NCBI RefSeq assembly: GCF_021277265.1 | Contig: NZ_JAJSOH010000002.1 | Span: forward strand, 558,001-622,000 | Length of the DNA: 64,000 nucleotides | Direction: 5' to 3' | DNA from: Kineosporia rhizophila | Lineage (GTDB): Bacteria; Actinomycetota; Actinomycetes; Actinomycetales; Kineosporiaceae | Shown here: positions 15,034-24,977 of the stretch, piece by piece | How positions within the stretch are numbered: position 1 is the stretch's first letter | Layout of the letters: every line of letters starts with the position of its first letter | Made by a program: the position numbers and the translations under genes | The notes under the pieces: model-generated | Told to the model about the DNA's origin: nothing | Database searches by the model: none | Seen by the model: the letters and a program-made list of their open reading frames with translations, nothing else

Positions 15034-17073
15034 TTGCCGACGTACGGTCTTCCGGTGACTCCTCGGCGGCGCGATCCGCGTTATCGGTACGGTCCGTGGC
15101 GCGGCGGGCCGGATCCGCTGACTCCTCCCTACGACGTGCGCCGGGCCCTCGACGCGATCGGCGATCGGGTGCTCAGCGGCGAGAACGTTCGCGAGGCCCT
15201 GCGCGACCTGCTGCGGCGCGGCCTGCCCGACGAGAACGGGCGGCGCACCGGGCTGGACTCGCTGCGCGCGCGGGCCGAGCGGATGCGCAAGGAGACGTCG
15301 CGACGGGGCCGGCTGGACGGCGCCGTCACCCGGGCCCGGGCCCAGCTCGACCAGGCCCTGGCCTCCGAGCGGGAAGAGCTCTCGCTGCGCGACGGCGACG
15401 AGGCCCGGTTCGCCGAGGCCCAGCTCGACGCCCTGCCCCGTTCCACCAGCGCGGCGGTGCAGGAGCTGTCCGAGTACCGCTGGGCCTCGAAGGAGGCCGA
15501 GCAGATCTACCGGCAGATCCTCGACGGCCTGCGCAGCGACGTGATCGACCAGCAGTTCAACGGCATGCGCAACGCCCTGCAGGGGCTCGGGCCGGACGCC
15601 GACCCGCAGCAGCGGGCAGCGGCGATGGCAGCGATGAACGAGATGCTCGACGACCTGAACTCGCTGCTGGACAAGCACGCCCGCAACCAGGACACGCCCG
15701 AGGACTTCGAGCAGTTCATGGCCAAGCACGGCCAGATGTTCCCGGACGACCCGCAGAACGTGGACGAGCTGATCGACTCGCTGGCCCGTCAGGCGGCCGC
15801 GGCCGAGCGGCTGATGAACGCGCTCAGCCCGCAGCAGCGCGAAGAGCTGCAGGGCCTGATGCAGCAGGCCCTGGGCGACGCCGGGCTGGCCGCCAAGATG
15901 GGGCAGCTGACCGACAACCTGCGGGCCCTGCGGCCGGGTGAGGCCTGGGGCCAGGGTCGCGGTGAGGGCCGGCGGATGAAGGGCCAGGGCGAGCTGGGCT
16001 ACGGCGACGCCGCCGGGGCCCTGCAGGAACTGGCCGACCTGGACGACCTGATCGACCAGCTCAGCCAGGACCACGCGGGCGCCACGCTCGACGACATCGA
16101 CGTGGAGACGGTCGAGCGCTCGCTCGGCGCCGGTGCGGCCGCCGACGTGCAGGCCCTTCAGGAGCTGGAACGCGAGCTCGAGCGGCAGGGCTGGCTCACT
16201 CGGGCCGACGGTGCGCTCACCCTCTCCCCCAAGGCGCTGCGGCGGCTCGGGCAGAGCGCGCTGCGGCAGGTGTTCGCGCACCTGGGCTCGGGTCGCCGCG
16301 GCGAGCACGACATTCGCGACGCCGGAGCCGCCGGCGAGGCCACCGGGGCCTCCCGACGCTGGGAGTTCGGCGACGAGCAGCCGATCGACGTGGTGCGCTC
16401 GCTGCGCAACGCGGTGCACCGTCAGGCCGCGGCCGGCAACCGGGGCGGGATCCAGCTGCTGGCCGAGGATTTCGAGGTCGTCGAGACCGAGCGCCGGGCC
16501 AGTGCGGCGGTGGCGCTGTGCGTGGACCTGTCGTTCTCGATGATCTCGGAGGGCCGCTGGGGCCCGATGAAGGAGACCGCGCTGGCCCTGGCCCACCTGG
16601 TCGCCACCCGGTTCCCGCAGGACGCCCTGCAGATCGTCGGTTTCGGCCGCTACGCCTCGAAACTCACCGTGGAGCAGCTGGCCGGCATCGAGCCGGACTA
16701 CGTGCAGGGCACCAACCTGCAGCACGCCCTGTCGATCGCCGGACGGCACCTGCGCCGGCACCCCGACGCCGAGCCGGTGGTGCTGGTGGTCACCGACGGC
16801 GAGCCCACGGCCCACCTCGAGCCGGACGGCACCGCCTACTTCGACTACCCGCCCACCCAGACCACGATCAGCCTGACCGTGGCCGAGGTGGACGCGCTGA
16901 CCCGTTACGGCGCCGCGATCAACGTGTTCATGCTGGGCGAGAACGAGGGGCTGCGGCGCTTCGTCGACGCGATCGCCCGGCGCAACGGCGGCCGGGTCTT
17001 CACCCCCGGACTGGAGAACCTGGGCGAGTACGTGGTGAGTGACTATCTGAAGTCGCGCCGCGGCCGGAAGTAG
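15034..17073 (+). CDS. VWA-domain protein, partner of a MoxR-type ATPase
   Basis: This protein of about 679 residues has a long helical N-terminal and middle region, probably coiled coil (residues 60-330). The C-terminal von Willebrand A domain (about 490-650) has the metal-binding MIDAS motif DLSFS and a later TDGEPT. Such proteins pair with the MoxR/ChlI-type ATPase, here 2 kb upstream. The start is uncertain: TTG at 15034 follows GGGGG, and GTG at 15055 is an alternative giving 672 residues. Confidence 0.85.
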   Translation: MPTYGLPVTPRRRDPRYRYGPWRGGPDPLTPPYDVRRALDAIGDRVLSGENVREALRDLLRRGLPDENGRRTGLDSLRARAERMRKETSRRGRLDGAVTRARAQLDQALASEREELSLRDGDEARFAEAQLDALPRSTSAAVQELSEYRWASKEAEQIYRQILDGLRSDVIDQQFNGMRNALQGLGPDADPQQRAAAMAAMNEMLDDLNSLLDKHARNQDTPEDFEQFMAKHGQMFPDDPQNVDELIDSLARQAAAAERLMNALSPQQREELQGLMQQALGDAGLAAKMGQLTDNLRALRPGEAWGQGRGEGRRMKGQGELGYGDAAGALQELADLDDLIDQLSQDHAGATLDDIDVETVERSLGAGAAADVQALQELERELERQGWLTRADGALTLSPKALRRLGQSALRQVFAHLGSGRRGEHDIRDAGAAGEATGASRRWEFGDEQPIDVVRSLRNAVHRQAAAGNRGGIQLLAEDFEVVETERRASAAVALCVDLSFSMISEGRWGPMKETALALAHLVATRFPQDALQIVGFGRYASKLTVEQLAGIEPDYVQGTNLQHALSIAGRHLRRHPDAEPVVLVVTDGEPTAHLEPDGTAYFDYPPTQTTISLTVAEVDALTRYGAAINVFMLGENEGLRRFVDAIARRNGGRVFTPGLENLGEYVVSDYLKSRRGRK

Positions 17074-17179
17074 ACCGAACGAGCCAAAGGCGTTGTGGAC
17101 GTCCATTGTTGCCTCAAGCGACTGTGCCTCGCCGCCGAGAACGGGGAGACCCACATCCATAGTCGCGAGGGGATTCCCC

Positions 17180-17578
17180 ATGGCCGAGATCCTCGTCATC
17201 GACGACGACCCCGACATCCGGGACCTGCTGTTCGACGCCCTCAGCGGGGCCGGGCACGCGGTCCGGGTCGCCCCCGACGGGGACTCGGGGCTGAAGGCCG
17301 CCAGCGGGCACGCGCCTGACCTGGTGGTGCTGGACTGGATGCTGCCCGAGCACAGCGGCCTGGAGGTCTGCAAGGCGCTGCGGGCCGACCGCGCGCTGGC
17401 CGACGTGCGGGTGCTGATGCTCTCGGCCCGGGGCACCGAGTCGGACATCGAGTACGGGCACGAGGCCGGGGCCGACGGCTACATCGTCAAGCCGTTCAGC
17501 CCCCGGGCCCTGGTCTGGCGGGTGGAGTCGATGCTGGCGCAGGAGCACAAGGTCATCGACGCCACCCCGGACGAGTAG
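17180..17578 (+). CDS. Stand-alone response regulator receiver protein
   Basis: This 132-residue CheY-like protein has an acidic pocket IDDD (residues 7-10), phospho-acceptor Asp52 (VLDWMLPEHSG) and conserved Lys in YIVKPF. There is no output domain. The ATG at 17180 begins at the conserved MAEILVID; a longer frame from 17093 lacks family similarity. It converges on the histidine kinase gene with 5 bases between the stops, and may take phosphate from that cluster. Confidence 0.9.
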   Translation: MAEILVIDDDPDIRDLLFDALSGAGHAVRVAPDGDSGLKAASGHAPDLVVLDWMLPEHSGLEVCKALRADRALADVRVLMLSARGTESDIEYGHEAGADGYIVKPFSPRALVWRVESMLAQEHKVIDATPDE

Positions 17579-17583
17579 CTCTT

Positions 17584-19065
17584 CTACAGCCGCAGCGGGA
17601 CGGGGAGCGAGGTCATCGCCGGGAGGTTGACGGTGAAGGTCGCTCCCTCGTCCGCCGCGCTCTTCACCCCGATCGTGCCGTGGTGCGCCTCGACGATCTG
17701 ACGGACCACCGCCAGCCCCAGCCCGGTGCCCTGGATCGCCTGCCGGCGGGCCTGCTCGGTGCGGAAGAAGCGGGTGAACAACTGGCCCTGCTCCTCCACC
17801 GGGATGCCGATACCGGTGTCGCTGACACTGATCTGCACACCGGGCCGGGTCAGGTCGGGCACCGACGCCGCGACGGTCACCGTGCCACCCGCGGTGGAGA
17901 ACTTCACCGCGTTCGAGAGCAGGTTCAGCAGAACCCTTTCCAGCTGCGAGCGATTGCCGATCAGGTAGGGCAGGCCGGGCGGGATCTGCACGTCGATCTC
18001 CACCCCCTGCGACTCCATCGCCGGCCCGAGCACCCCCACCGACGTGGCGACCAGCTCGGCCACGTCGACCTCCTCGTCCATCCGGGCCGCGGCCCCGGAG
18101 TCCACCCGGGACAGCGTGAGCAGGTCCTCGACCAGGGCGAGCAGCCGGCGGGAGTTCCGGTCGATCACCTGGACCATGCGGGTGTGGGTGGGGTCCTCGG
18201 CGGAGGCCAGCAGCATCTCCGCGTAGCCGGTGATGCTGGTCAGCGGGGTGCGCAGCTCGTGGCTCACGGTCGCCACGAACTCGCCCTTGAGCCGGTCGAG
18301 TTCGCGCAGTTCCTCCTCGACCTGCTTCTGCCGGGTGATGTCGACGTAGATCGCCCCGATCGCGAACCGCCTTCCGGTGCCGTCCACCACGGGGTAGCGG
18401 ACCACCAGGAAGGTGCGGTCCTCGCCGTCCACCGACCAGATCTCCTCACCCTCGACCTTGTCGGCGCCGTCCAGGCAGGCCTGCTCCACCGAGGTCAGCT
18501 TGCGGCGGTCGAGCACGGCGGGACGGGGGGCGGCGGCGGTCGGGCGCAGCCGGTCGAACTCGGTGTTGGTGAGCAGCGTGCGGCCGGTGGCGTCGCGCAC
18601 GCAGATCGCCGCCGGCGCGTGATCGACCACCCCGCGCAGGATCTCGGCGGTCTCCCGGCGTTCCTGCTCGATCACCCGGGCCTGGGTGGCGAGCCGGCGC
18701 TTGGCCAGCGCGTGCTCGATCGCCGGGGCGAGCCGGACCAGCCGGTCCTTCAGCAGGTAGTCGGAGGCGCCCAGGCGCAGCGAGTTCACGCAGGTGTCCT
18801 CGTCCATCACCCCGCTGACCACGATCAGCGGGATGTCCATCTGCAGCTCGCGGAGCATGCGCAGGGCGTCCGGCGCCGCCATCGAGGGCAGGGAGTAGTC
18901 GCACAGGACGATGTCCGGCTGCTCACCGAGGCCGGAGACGAACTCCTCCGGGGTCTCCACCCGGGTCCAGGTGGGCTCGTACCCGGCCCGTTTCAGCTCC
19001 AGCAGGAGCAGCTCGGCGTCGTCGGGGCGATCCTCGACGATGAGCAGCCGCAGTGGCGATGGCAT
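17584..19065 (-). CDS. Receiver-PAS-histidine kinase
   Basis: The 493-residue protein combines an N-terminal receiver domain (Asp56 in LCDYSLPSM, Lys106), a PAS-like sensor (about 140-250), a HisKA domain with phospho-His269 (VSHELRTPLTS) and a C-terminal HATPase (NAVKF; SDTGIGIP; GTGLGLAV). With no membrane helices it is cytosolic. The receiver at the N-terminus suggests it is itself an output of a phosphorelay. It is the last gene of a leftward cluster of three other two-component genes. Confidence 0.92.
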   Translation of the reverse strand: MPSPLRLLIVEDRPDDAELLLLELKRAGYEPTWTRVETPEEFVSGLGEQPDIVLCDYSLPSMAAPDALRMLRELQMDIPLIVVSGVMDEDTCVNSLRLGASDYLLKDRLVRLAPAIEHALAKRRLATQARVIEQERRETAEILRGVVDHAPAAICVRDATGRTLLTNTEFDRLRPTAAAPRPAVLDRRKLTSVEQACLDGADKVEGEEIWSVDGEDRTFLVVRYPVVDGTGRRFAIGAIYVDITRQKQVEEELRELDRLKGEFVATVSHELRTPLTSITGYAEMLLASAEDPTHTRMVQVIDRNSRRLLALVEDLLTLSRVDSGAAARMDEEVDVAELVATSVGVLGPAMESQGVEIDVQIPPGLPYLIGNRSQLERVLLNLLSNAVKFSTAGGTVTVAASVPDLTRPGVQISVSDTGIGIPVEEQGQLFTRFFRTEQARRQAIQGTGLGLAVVRQIVEAHHGTIGVKSAADEGATFTVNLPAMTSLPVPLRL

Positions 19066-19107
19066 GGTTTCTCCCGTGTCGTGATGCCGTTCCCGCTCTT
19101 TCGTCCG

Positions 19108-19623
19108 TCACCGGCCCCCACCGGCCAGGACGACCCTCCGGTCGCGGGGTGGATGGTTGTGGACGAGCCAGTACCGGCCGATGTCGAGGACCGTCTCGAA
19201 GTACGGCTCGATCTCGACCGGCTTGACGATGTAGCTGTTCGCGCCCAGCGTGTAACAGGTCTCCAGGTCGCCGTCCTCGGCCGACGACGTCATCATCACC
19301 ACCGGTACCTCGCTCAGCACCGGGTGCGCCCGCATCTCCCGCAGCACGTCGATGCCCGAGACCATCGGCATCTTGATGTCCAGCAGCACCGCGCGGGGCA
19401 GGTCGTGCAGGTCCCGCCCGGCCCAGGGCCCGCGGCCCAGCAGCAGGTCCAGTGCCTCGACACCGTCCCGCGCCGACTCCACCCGCCCCGGGAACCGTCC
19501 CCGCCGCAGCGCGTGCAACGCCAGTTCCCGGTCGTGCGGGCTGTCCTCCACCAGCAGCAACCAGGGCTGCAGCTCACCGATCGGCCCGTTGTTGACCCCG
19601 GCGGCCGAAACCACTCCGCTCAT
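19108..19623 (-). CDS. Rcp1-type response regulator
   Basis: This 171-residue receiver-only protein has EDSPHDRELALHALRR, phospho-acceptor Asp82 (VLLDIKMPMVSG) and a YIVKPVE lysine loop. The long loop between helix 2 and strand 3 is typical of Rcp1/phytochrome-partner regulators. Its ATG overlaps the stop of the upstream kinase gene by four bases (ATGA), so that kinase is its probable partner. Confidence 0.9.
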   Translation of the reverse strand: MSGVVSAAGVNNGPIGELQPWLLLVEDSPHDRELALHALRRGRFPGRVESARDGVEALDLLLGRGPWAGRDLHDLPRAVLLDIKMPMVSGIDVLREMRAHPVLSEVPVVMMTSSAEDGDLETCYTLGANSYIVKPVEIEPYFETVLDIGRYWLVHNHPPRDRRVVLAGGGR

Positions 19624-21365
19624 CGCAGATCACCCCCCGGTGACGGCAGTGTGAAACCCATCGTGGCGCCGACTCCCGGTTCACCCACCGCCGAGAGCTG
19701 CCCGCCGTGCCGTTGCACGATCCGCTGCGACAGCGCCAGGCCGATCCCGGTGCCGGTGAACTCCTCGTTGTGGTGCAGACGCTGGAACACCTGCCCGAGC
19801 TTGGCCACGTAGCGCATGTCGAACCCGGCGCCGTTGTCCTTCACCAGATACATCACGGTGTCCGGGACCGGCAGCGGATCCGGCCCGGGCCGGGCCGGCT
19901 CGTCCTGCTCGGCCACCTCGGCCCGCACCTCGATCCGGGCCGACTCCTTCTTCCCGGTGTACTTGATCGCGTTGTCCAGCAGGTTCATCCAGACCTGCTG
20001 GATCAGCCGCCGGTCGCCGTAGGCGGGTGGCAGCGGGGCCACGACGAATTCGATCTGCCGCCCCTCCCGGGCCGGTTCCAGCGCGTTCCAGCACTCCCGG
20101 GCCAGCGCCGCCATGTCGATCGCCCGGGACTGCATCTGCTGGCGCTGCATCCGCGAGAACGACAGCAGGGCGTCGATGAGATTGCCCATGTGCTCGGCAT
20201 TCTCGGTGACCTTGGCGAGGTAGTGCAGGGCCTCGGCGGGCATCTGCTCGCCGTAGTCCTCGGTCATGATCCGGGCGAAGCCGCTCATCGCCCGCAGCGG
20301 CGCCCGCAGGTCGTGCGAGACGCTGTAGGAGAACGCCTCCAGCTCGGCGTTGACCGCGGCCAGGTCGGCGTTCTTCTGCTCCAGCTCGACCGTGCGCTCG
20401 GCCACCCGCTCCTCCAGCAGCTCGGTAAGTTCCTGGCTGGCCTGCTGCAACGCCCGCTGCTCGGAGACGTCGTGGGTGACCTTGACGTAGCCCTGCAGCC
20501 GCCCGTGCTCGTCCCGCATCGCCGAGATCGAAGCGTGCGCCCAGAACACCGATCCGTCCTGGCGGACCCGCTTGCCCTCGACGTGGATCTTCCCGAGGGC
20601 CTGCGCGTCGGCCAGGATCTTCCCCGGTAGCCCGGAGGCCTGGTCGGCGGCGTCGAAGAAGCTGGCGTAGGGCAGCCCGATCGCCTCTTCGTGGGAGTAG
20701 CCCTGCATGCGCTCGGCCGCCGCGCTCCAGCTGTGCACCTTCCCGCAGCCGTCGAGCATGATGATGGCGTAGTCCGAGGCTCCCTCGAGAAGCCTTGCCA
20801 AACGGGCCAGCTCGTTGCGGCTGCGCTCGGCCGACTGCCAGCTGTCGGTGATGTCGGTCCAGATCATCAGCGCGCCGGCGGTGCCGTCGTCCAGCTCGAT
20901 CGGCTGTCCCGACAGCAGCATCCGGCGGGGCCCCGAGTTCGGACCCAGGCTCACGTCGACCAGTTCCCGGGAGAGCGTGGCCCCGCCGAGGACCTTTTCC
21001 ACGGGCGCGCTCTCGACCGACTCGTCCACCGCCGGGTGCTGGTCCGGGCCGGAGCGCACCGGCCGCACCTGACGGCCGAAACGCTGCATCCGCTGACCCA
21101 CCCCGATCCCGAGGTCGTTCAGCAGCGCGGCGGCGGCCGGGTTGGCGTGTCGCACCACCCGGTCGCCGTCCAGTACCGCCATCGCGGCCTCGGAATTACG
21201 CCACAGCAGATCGATCAGCGAGTGCCCGCCACTGACCGGCGGAACGAACGAGGCGGCCGCCGACGGCGCCGGCGACGGGTACGTGCTGGTCACTTCCCCA
21301 CCCCCGGCCTGGTGCGGGACCTCGGCGGCCCCGCTCGTCATCAACTGATCCAGGTCACCAGGCAT
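19620..21365 (-). CDS. PAS-domain histidine kinase (phytochrome-kinase-like C-terminus)
   Basis: This 581-residue cytosolic kinase has a PAS domain near 55-170 and a second PAS with PAC (about 190-305, including GYSHEEAIGLPYASFF). A coiled coil (305-345) leads to a HisKA domain with His351 (SVSHDLRAPLRAMSGF) and a HATPase (NAIKYTGK, KDNGAGFDMRY, GTGIGLAL). The SHDLRAPLR box and the adjacent Rcp1-like regulator are features of Cph1-type kinases, but no GAF/PHY chromophore domain is present. The signal sensed is unknown. Confidence 0.92.
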   Translation of the reverse strand: MPGDLDQLMTSGAAEVPHQAGGGEVTSTYPSPAPSAAASFVPPVSGGHSLIDLLWRNSEAAMAVLDGDRVVRHANPAAAALLNDLGIGVGQRMQRFGRQVRPVRSGPDQHPAVDESVESAPVEKVLGGATLSRELVDVSLGPNSGPRRMLLSGQPIELDDGTAGALMIWTDITDSWQSAERSRNELARLARLLEGASDYAIIMLDGCGKVHSWSAAAERMQGYSHEEAIGLPYASFFDAADQASGLPGKILADAQALGKIHVEGKRVRQDGSVFWAHASISAMRDEHGRLQGYVKVTHDVSEQRALQQASQELTELLEERVAERTVELEQKNADLAAVNAELEAFSYSVSHDLRAPLRAMSGFARIMTEDYGEQMPAEALHYLAKVTENAEHMGNLIDALLSFSRMQRQQMQSRAIDMAALARECWNALEPAREGRQIEFVVAPLPPAYGDRRLIQQVWMNLLDNAIKYTGKKESARIEVRAEVAEQDEPARPGPDPLPVPDTVMYLVKDNGAGFDMRYVAKLGQVFQRLHHNEEFTGTGIGLALSQRIVQRHGGQLSAVGEPGVGATMGFTLPSPGGDLR

Positions 21366-21747
21366 GCTCGGTGACGGAAGGGATGGGCCGTCCGGTGATC
21401 GCCTCGTCGACCGCGTCGAGCAGGGCGTGCGCGGCGAACGGTTTGGTCAGGTAGGCGGCGCCCAGTTCGTGCCCGCGCAGGATGTCGCGTTCCCGGGCGG
21501 ATGCGGAGACGAAGATCGCGGGGATGTCGTGCCGGCCCTTGCGCAGCCGGGTGAGCAGGTCGAAACCGTCCATCCCGGGCAGGCCGACGTCGAGGACGTA
21601 GGCGTCCGGGGCCCCGAACTGGTCCACCGAGTCCAGCGCCAGGTCGGCGTCGGGCATGGCGATGACCCGGTGGCCCACCATGACCAGCCGCATCGAGATC
21701 AGGTCACGGACGTCCGGGTCGTCCTCGACAACCAGCAGTCGGGCCAC
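21355..21747 (-). CDS. Response regulator receiver protein
   Basis: This 130-residue CheY-like protein has EDDPDVRD, phospho-acceptor Asp53 (VLDVGLPGMDG) and YLTKPFA. The GTG at 21747 is preceded by GAGGAG with good spacing, so the frame's upstream extension to 21873 is not used. Its stop overlaps the start of the histidine kinase gene by 11 bases, placing it first in a translationally coupled cluster. Confidence 0.9.
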   Translation of the reverse strand: MARLLVVEDDPDVRDLISMRLVMVGHRVIAMPDADLALDSVDQFGAPDAYVLDVGLPGMDGFDLLTRLRKGRHDIPAIFVSASARERDILRGHELGAAYLTKPFAAHALLDAVDEAITGRPIPSVTEHAW

Positions 21748-21931
21748 GGTGTCTCCTCGTTCGCCAGGTGGAGCGGGGGCAGGTCGCTTGCCCTGATCCA
21801 TCGGCGCGGGAGGAGGAGATCCTTCAGTTCCGGGCGCGCAGACACCCGGTTGCCCTATCCAGGTGACCGCCACCTGACGCAGAGTGGCGGTGGAACCGGC
21901 CGGTATTCACCCGGCCGGCCCCCTCACCCAC

Positions 21932-23305
<1,374 letters not shown>

Positions 23306-23336
23306 CCAACACCCGTCGGCGCGGCCGCGCCGGGAT

Positions 23337-24380
23337 CTACGCGTTTCGTGATGGCTGAGCGGTCTCTTCCCGGCCGGGCGGCTCGGGCTGTTCCACCTGT
23401 TCGGGGCGGGGTGCGCGGCGCCGGCGGAAGGCCGCCCAGCGGCCTCGGGGGCCGCGCTCGGCCCCGGAGACCTCGATACCCGCGACCTCGGTACCGCCGC
23501 TCTCGGCGGCCCGGACCGCGGCGTGCGCCACGTCGTCGATGCCCTCACCGCGGCGCCGGTCGGGCACCCGGTCACGCTCGCCGGGCAGGTAGCCCAGGGC
23601 GGCGGCGACACTGGGCAGGATCGCCTCGCCCACCCGCGCGTAGCCGGTGGCCGAGGGGTGGAAGCGGTCGCTGGAGAACATCTCGAAGCGGTGCTGGACG
23701 AACTCGTCGGCCAGCAGGTCGGCCAGCGACACCGAGGCGCCCCCGGCCTCGACCACCGCGATGGTCTGCGCGGCGGCCAGCTGACGGCTCAGCCGCTGGG
23801 CGAGATACCGCAGCGGACGCGGGATCTCCTGGATCGTGCCGAGGTCGGGACAGGTGCCCACGACGACCTCGACCCCGGCCTCCCGCAGCCGGCGGACCGA
23901 GGCCTCCAGGGCCCGGACCGCGGCCTCCGGCTTGACCCGGTGGGTCACGTCGTTGGCGCCGACCATGATCACCACCACGTCGGGCCGCGGGCCCTCGTCC
24001 AGGGCCCGGGCGGTCTGCCCCTCGAGCTCCCAGGACTGGCCGCCGACCCGGCCGAACATCCGCATCTCGACCGGGCGCCGGGCGATCGGGGCCAAGCCGG
24101 CCGCGATCACCGCCCCCGGCGTCTGGTGGCCGGACTCCGCGCCGAGCCCGACCGAGGTCGAGTCGCCGAGCATGACCAGCTGGACCGGTTCTCCCGGGAA
24201 GTCGCCGTAGCGCCCCTCCCCACCGGGCCCCGCGTTGCCGAACGGCTGGCCGATCACCTTACGGGCGATCCGGACCTCGGTGAGCAGGAGCCCGTAGGCC
24301 GCAGCCCCCAGGGCACCGATCCCCCCACCCCCGAAGGCCGCCGCAGCAGCAATCTTCCGGGCTCTTCTGGCTCGGCTCAC
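23337..24380 (-). CDS. SGNH/GDSL-family hydrolase, membrane anchored
   Basis: From the GTG at 24380 (AAGGGAG upstream) the product is 347 residues. A basic N-terminus and a hydrophobic segment rich in Ala and Gly (about 10-33) form a signal anchor. Block I is GDSTSVGLG with catalytic Ser74, block III is VGANDVT and block V is DRFHPSATGYA, giving the Asp-His pair. These esterases/lipases act outside the membrane. The C-terminal 70 residues are low-complexity and charged. It lies 31 bases upstream of cbs on the same strand. Confidence 0.87.
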   Translation of the reverse strand: MSRARRARKIAAAAAFGGGGIGALGAAAYGLLLTEVRIARKVIGQPFGNAGPGGEGRYGDFPGEPVQLVMLGDSTSVGLGAESGHQTPGAVIAAGLAPIARRPVEMRMFGRVGGQSWELEGQTARALDEGPRPDVVVIMVGANDVTHRVKPEAAVRALEASVRRLREAGVEVVVGTCPDLGTIQEIPRPLRYLAQRLSRQLAAAQTIAVVEAGGASVSLADLLADEFVQHRFEMFSSDRFHPSATGYARVGEAILPSVAAALGYLPGERDRVPDRRRGEGIDDVAHAAVRAAESGGTEVAGIEVSGAERGPRGRWAAFRRRRAPRPEQVEQPEPPGREETAQPSRNA

Positions 24381-24627
24381 GTGCGCTCCCTTCGCTCGCG
24401 GGTACCAGTACCCCACCCGCAGTTGAACAGCGCAGGCCGTTCCCGGCAACACCGTAACCACGGATCGGAAACCAGTTCTGGTTCTGGGCACCCACCTTCG
24501 TCGCCAGGGCCGGTGGCCTCACCTGCGCCACCCTCATTGCAGCACGCGGAGTTTGGCATTCTGTTCCCGATCCAGGTCACGAACCGGTCCAGTTCTCATG
24601 TGATTCGGGCACCCCGCGCGGCGCAGA

Positions 24628-24954
24628 TCACACCAGGTCGTGCACGTCCTGGAGGGCGGCGACGGCCTCGACCCGGAAGAGATCGGTCCGGTCCCCGTCG
24701 CGCAGCAGGTCGTGGCCGAGCACGAGGGCCTGGTCGGCCAGCGCGTAGGCGGACAGCACCGGGACCTCCCGCCGCGGCTCACCGTCGGCGTCGGCGGTCA
24801 GGTCGGCGATGCGCTGCAGGCCGGCCCGGATCCGCGCGAGCAGCTCGGCCGCCTCGGCCCCCTGCCGGGCACCCAGCCGGGGCCCCACCACCCGCAGCCG
24901 GTCGGCGAGCCGCTCCAGCCGCTTGGCGGCCTCTTCGTGGGTGGGGCTGAGCAC
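24628..24954 (-). CDS. Hypothetical helical protein
   Basis: This 108-residue protein is predicted to be mostly alpha-helical with alternating Leu/Ala/Arg (KRLERLADRLRVVGPRLGAR). It has no motif I recognise. It starts 23 bases after the glutamine-synthetase-like gene ends, on the same strand, and is probably cotranscribed. Codon use matches its neighbours. No function is proposed. Confidence 0.55.
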   Translation of the reverse strand: MLSPTHEEAAKRLERLADRLRVVGPRLGARQGAEAAELLARIRAGLQRIADLTADADGEPRREVPVLSAYALADQALVLGHDLLRDGDRTDLFRVEAVAALQDVHDLV

Positions 24955-24977
24955 AGGCCCGATGCTAGCCCTCCGGC

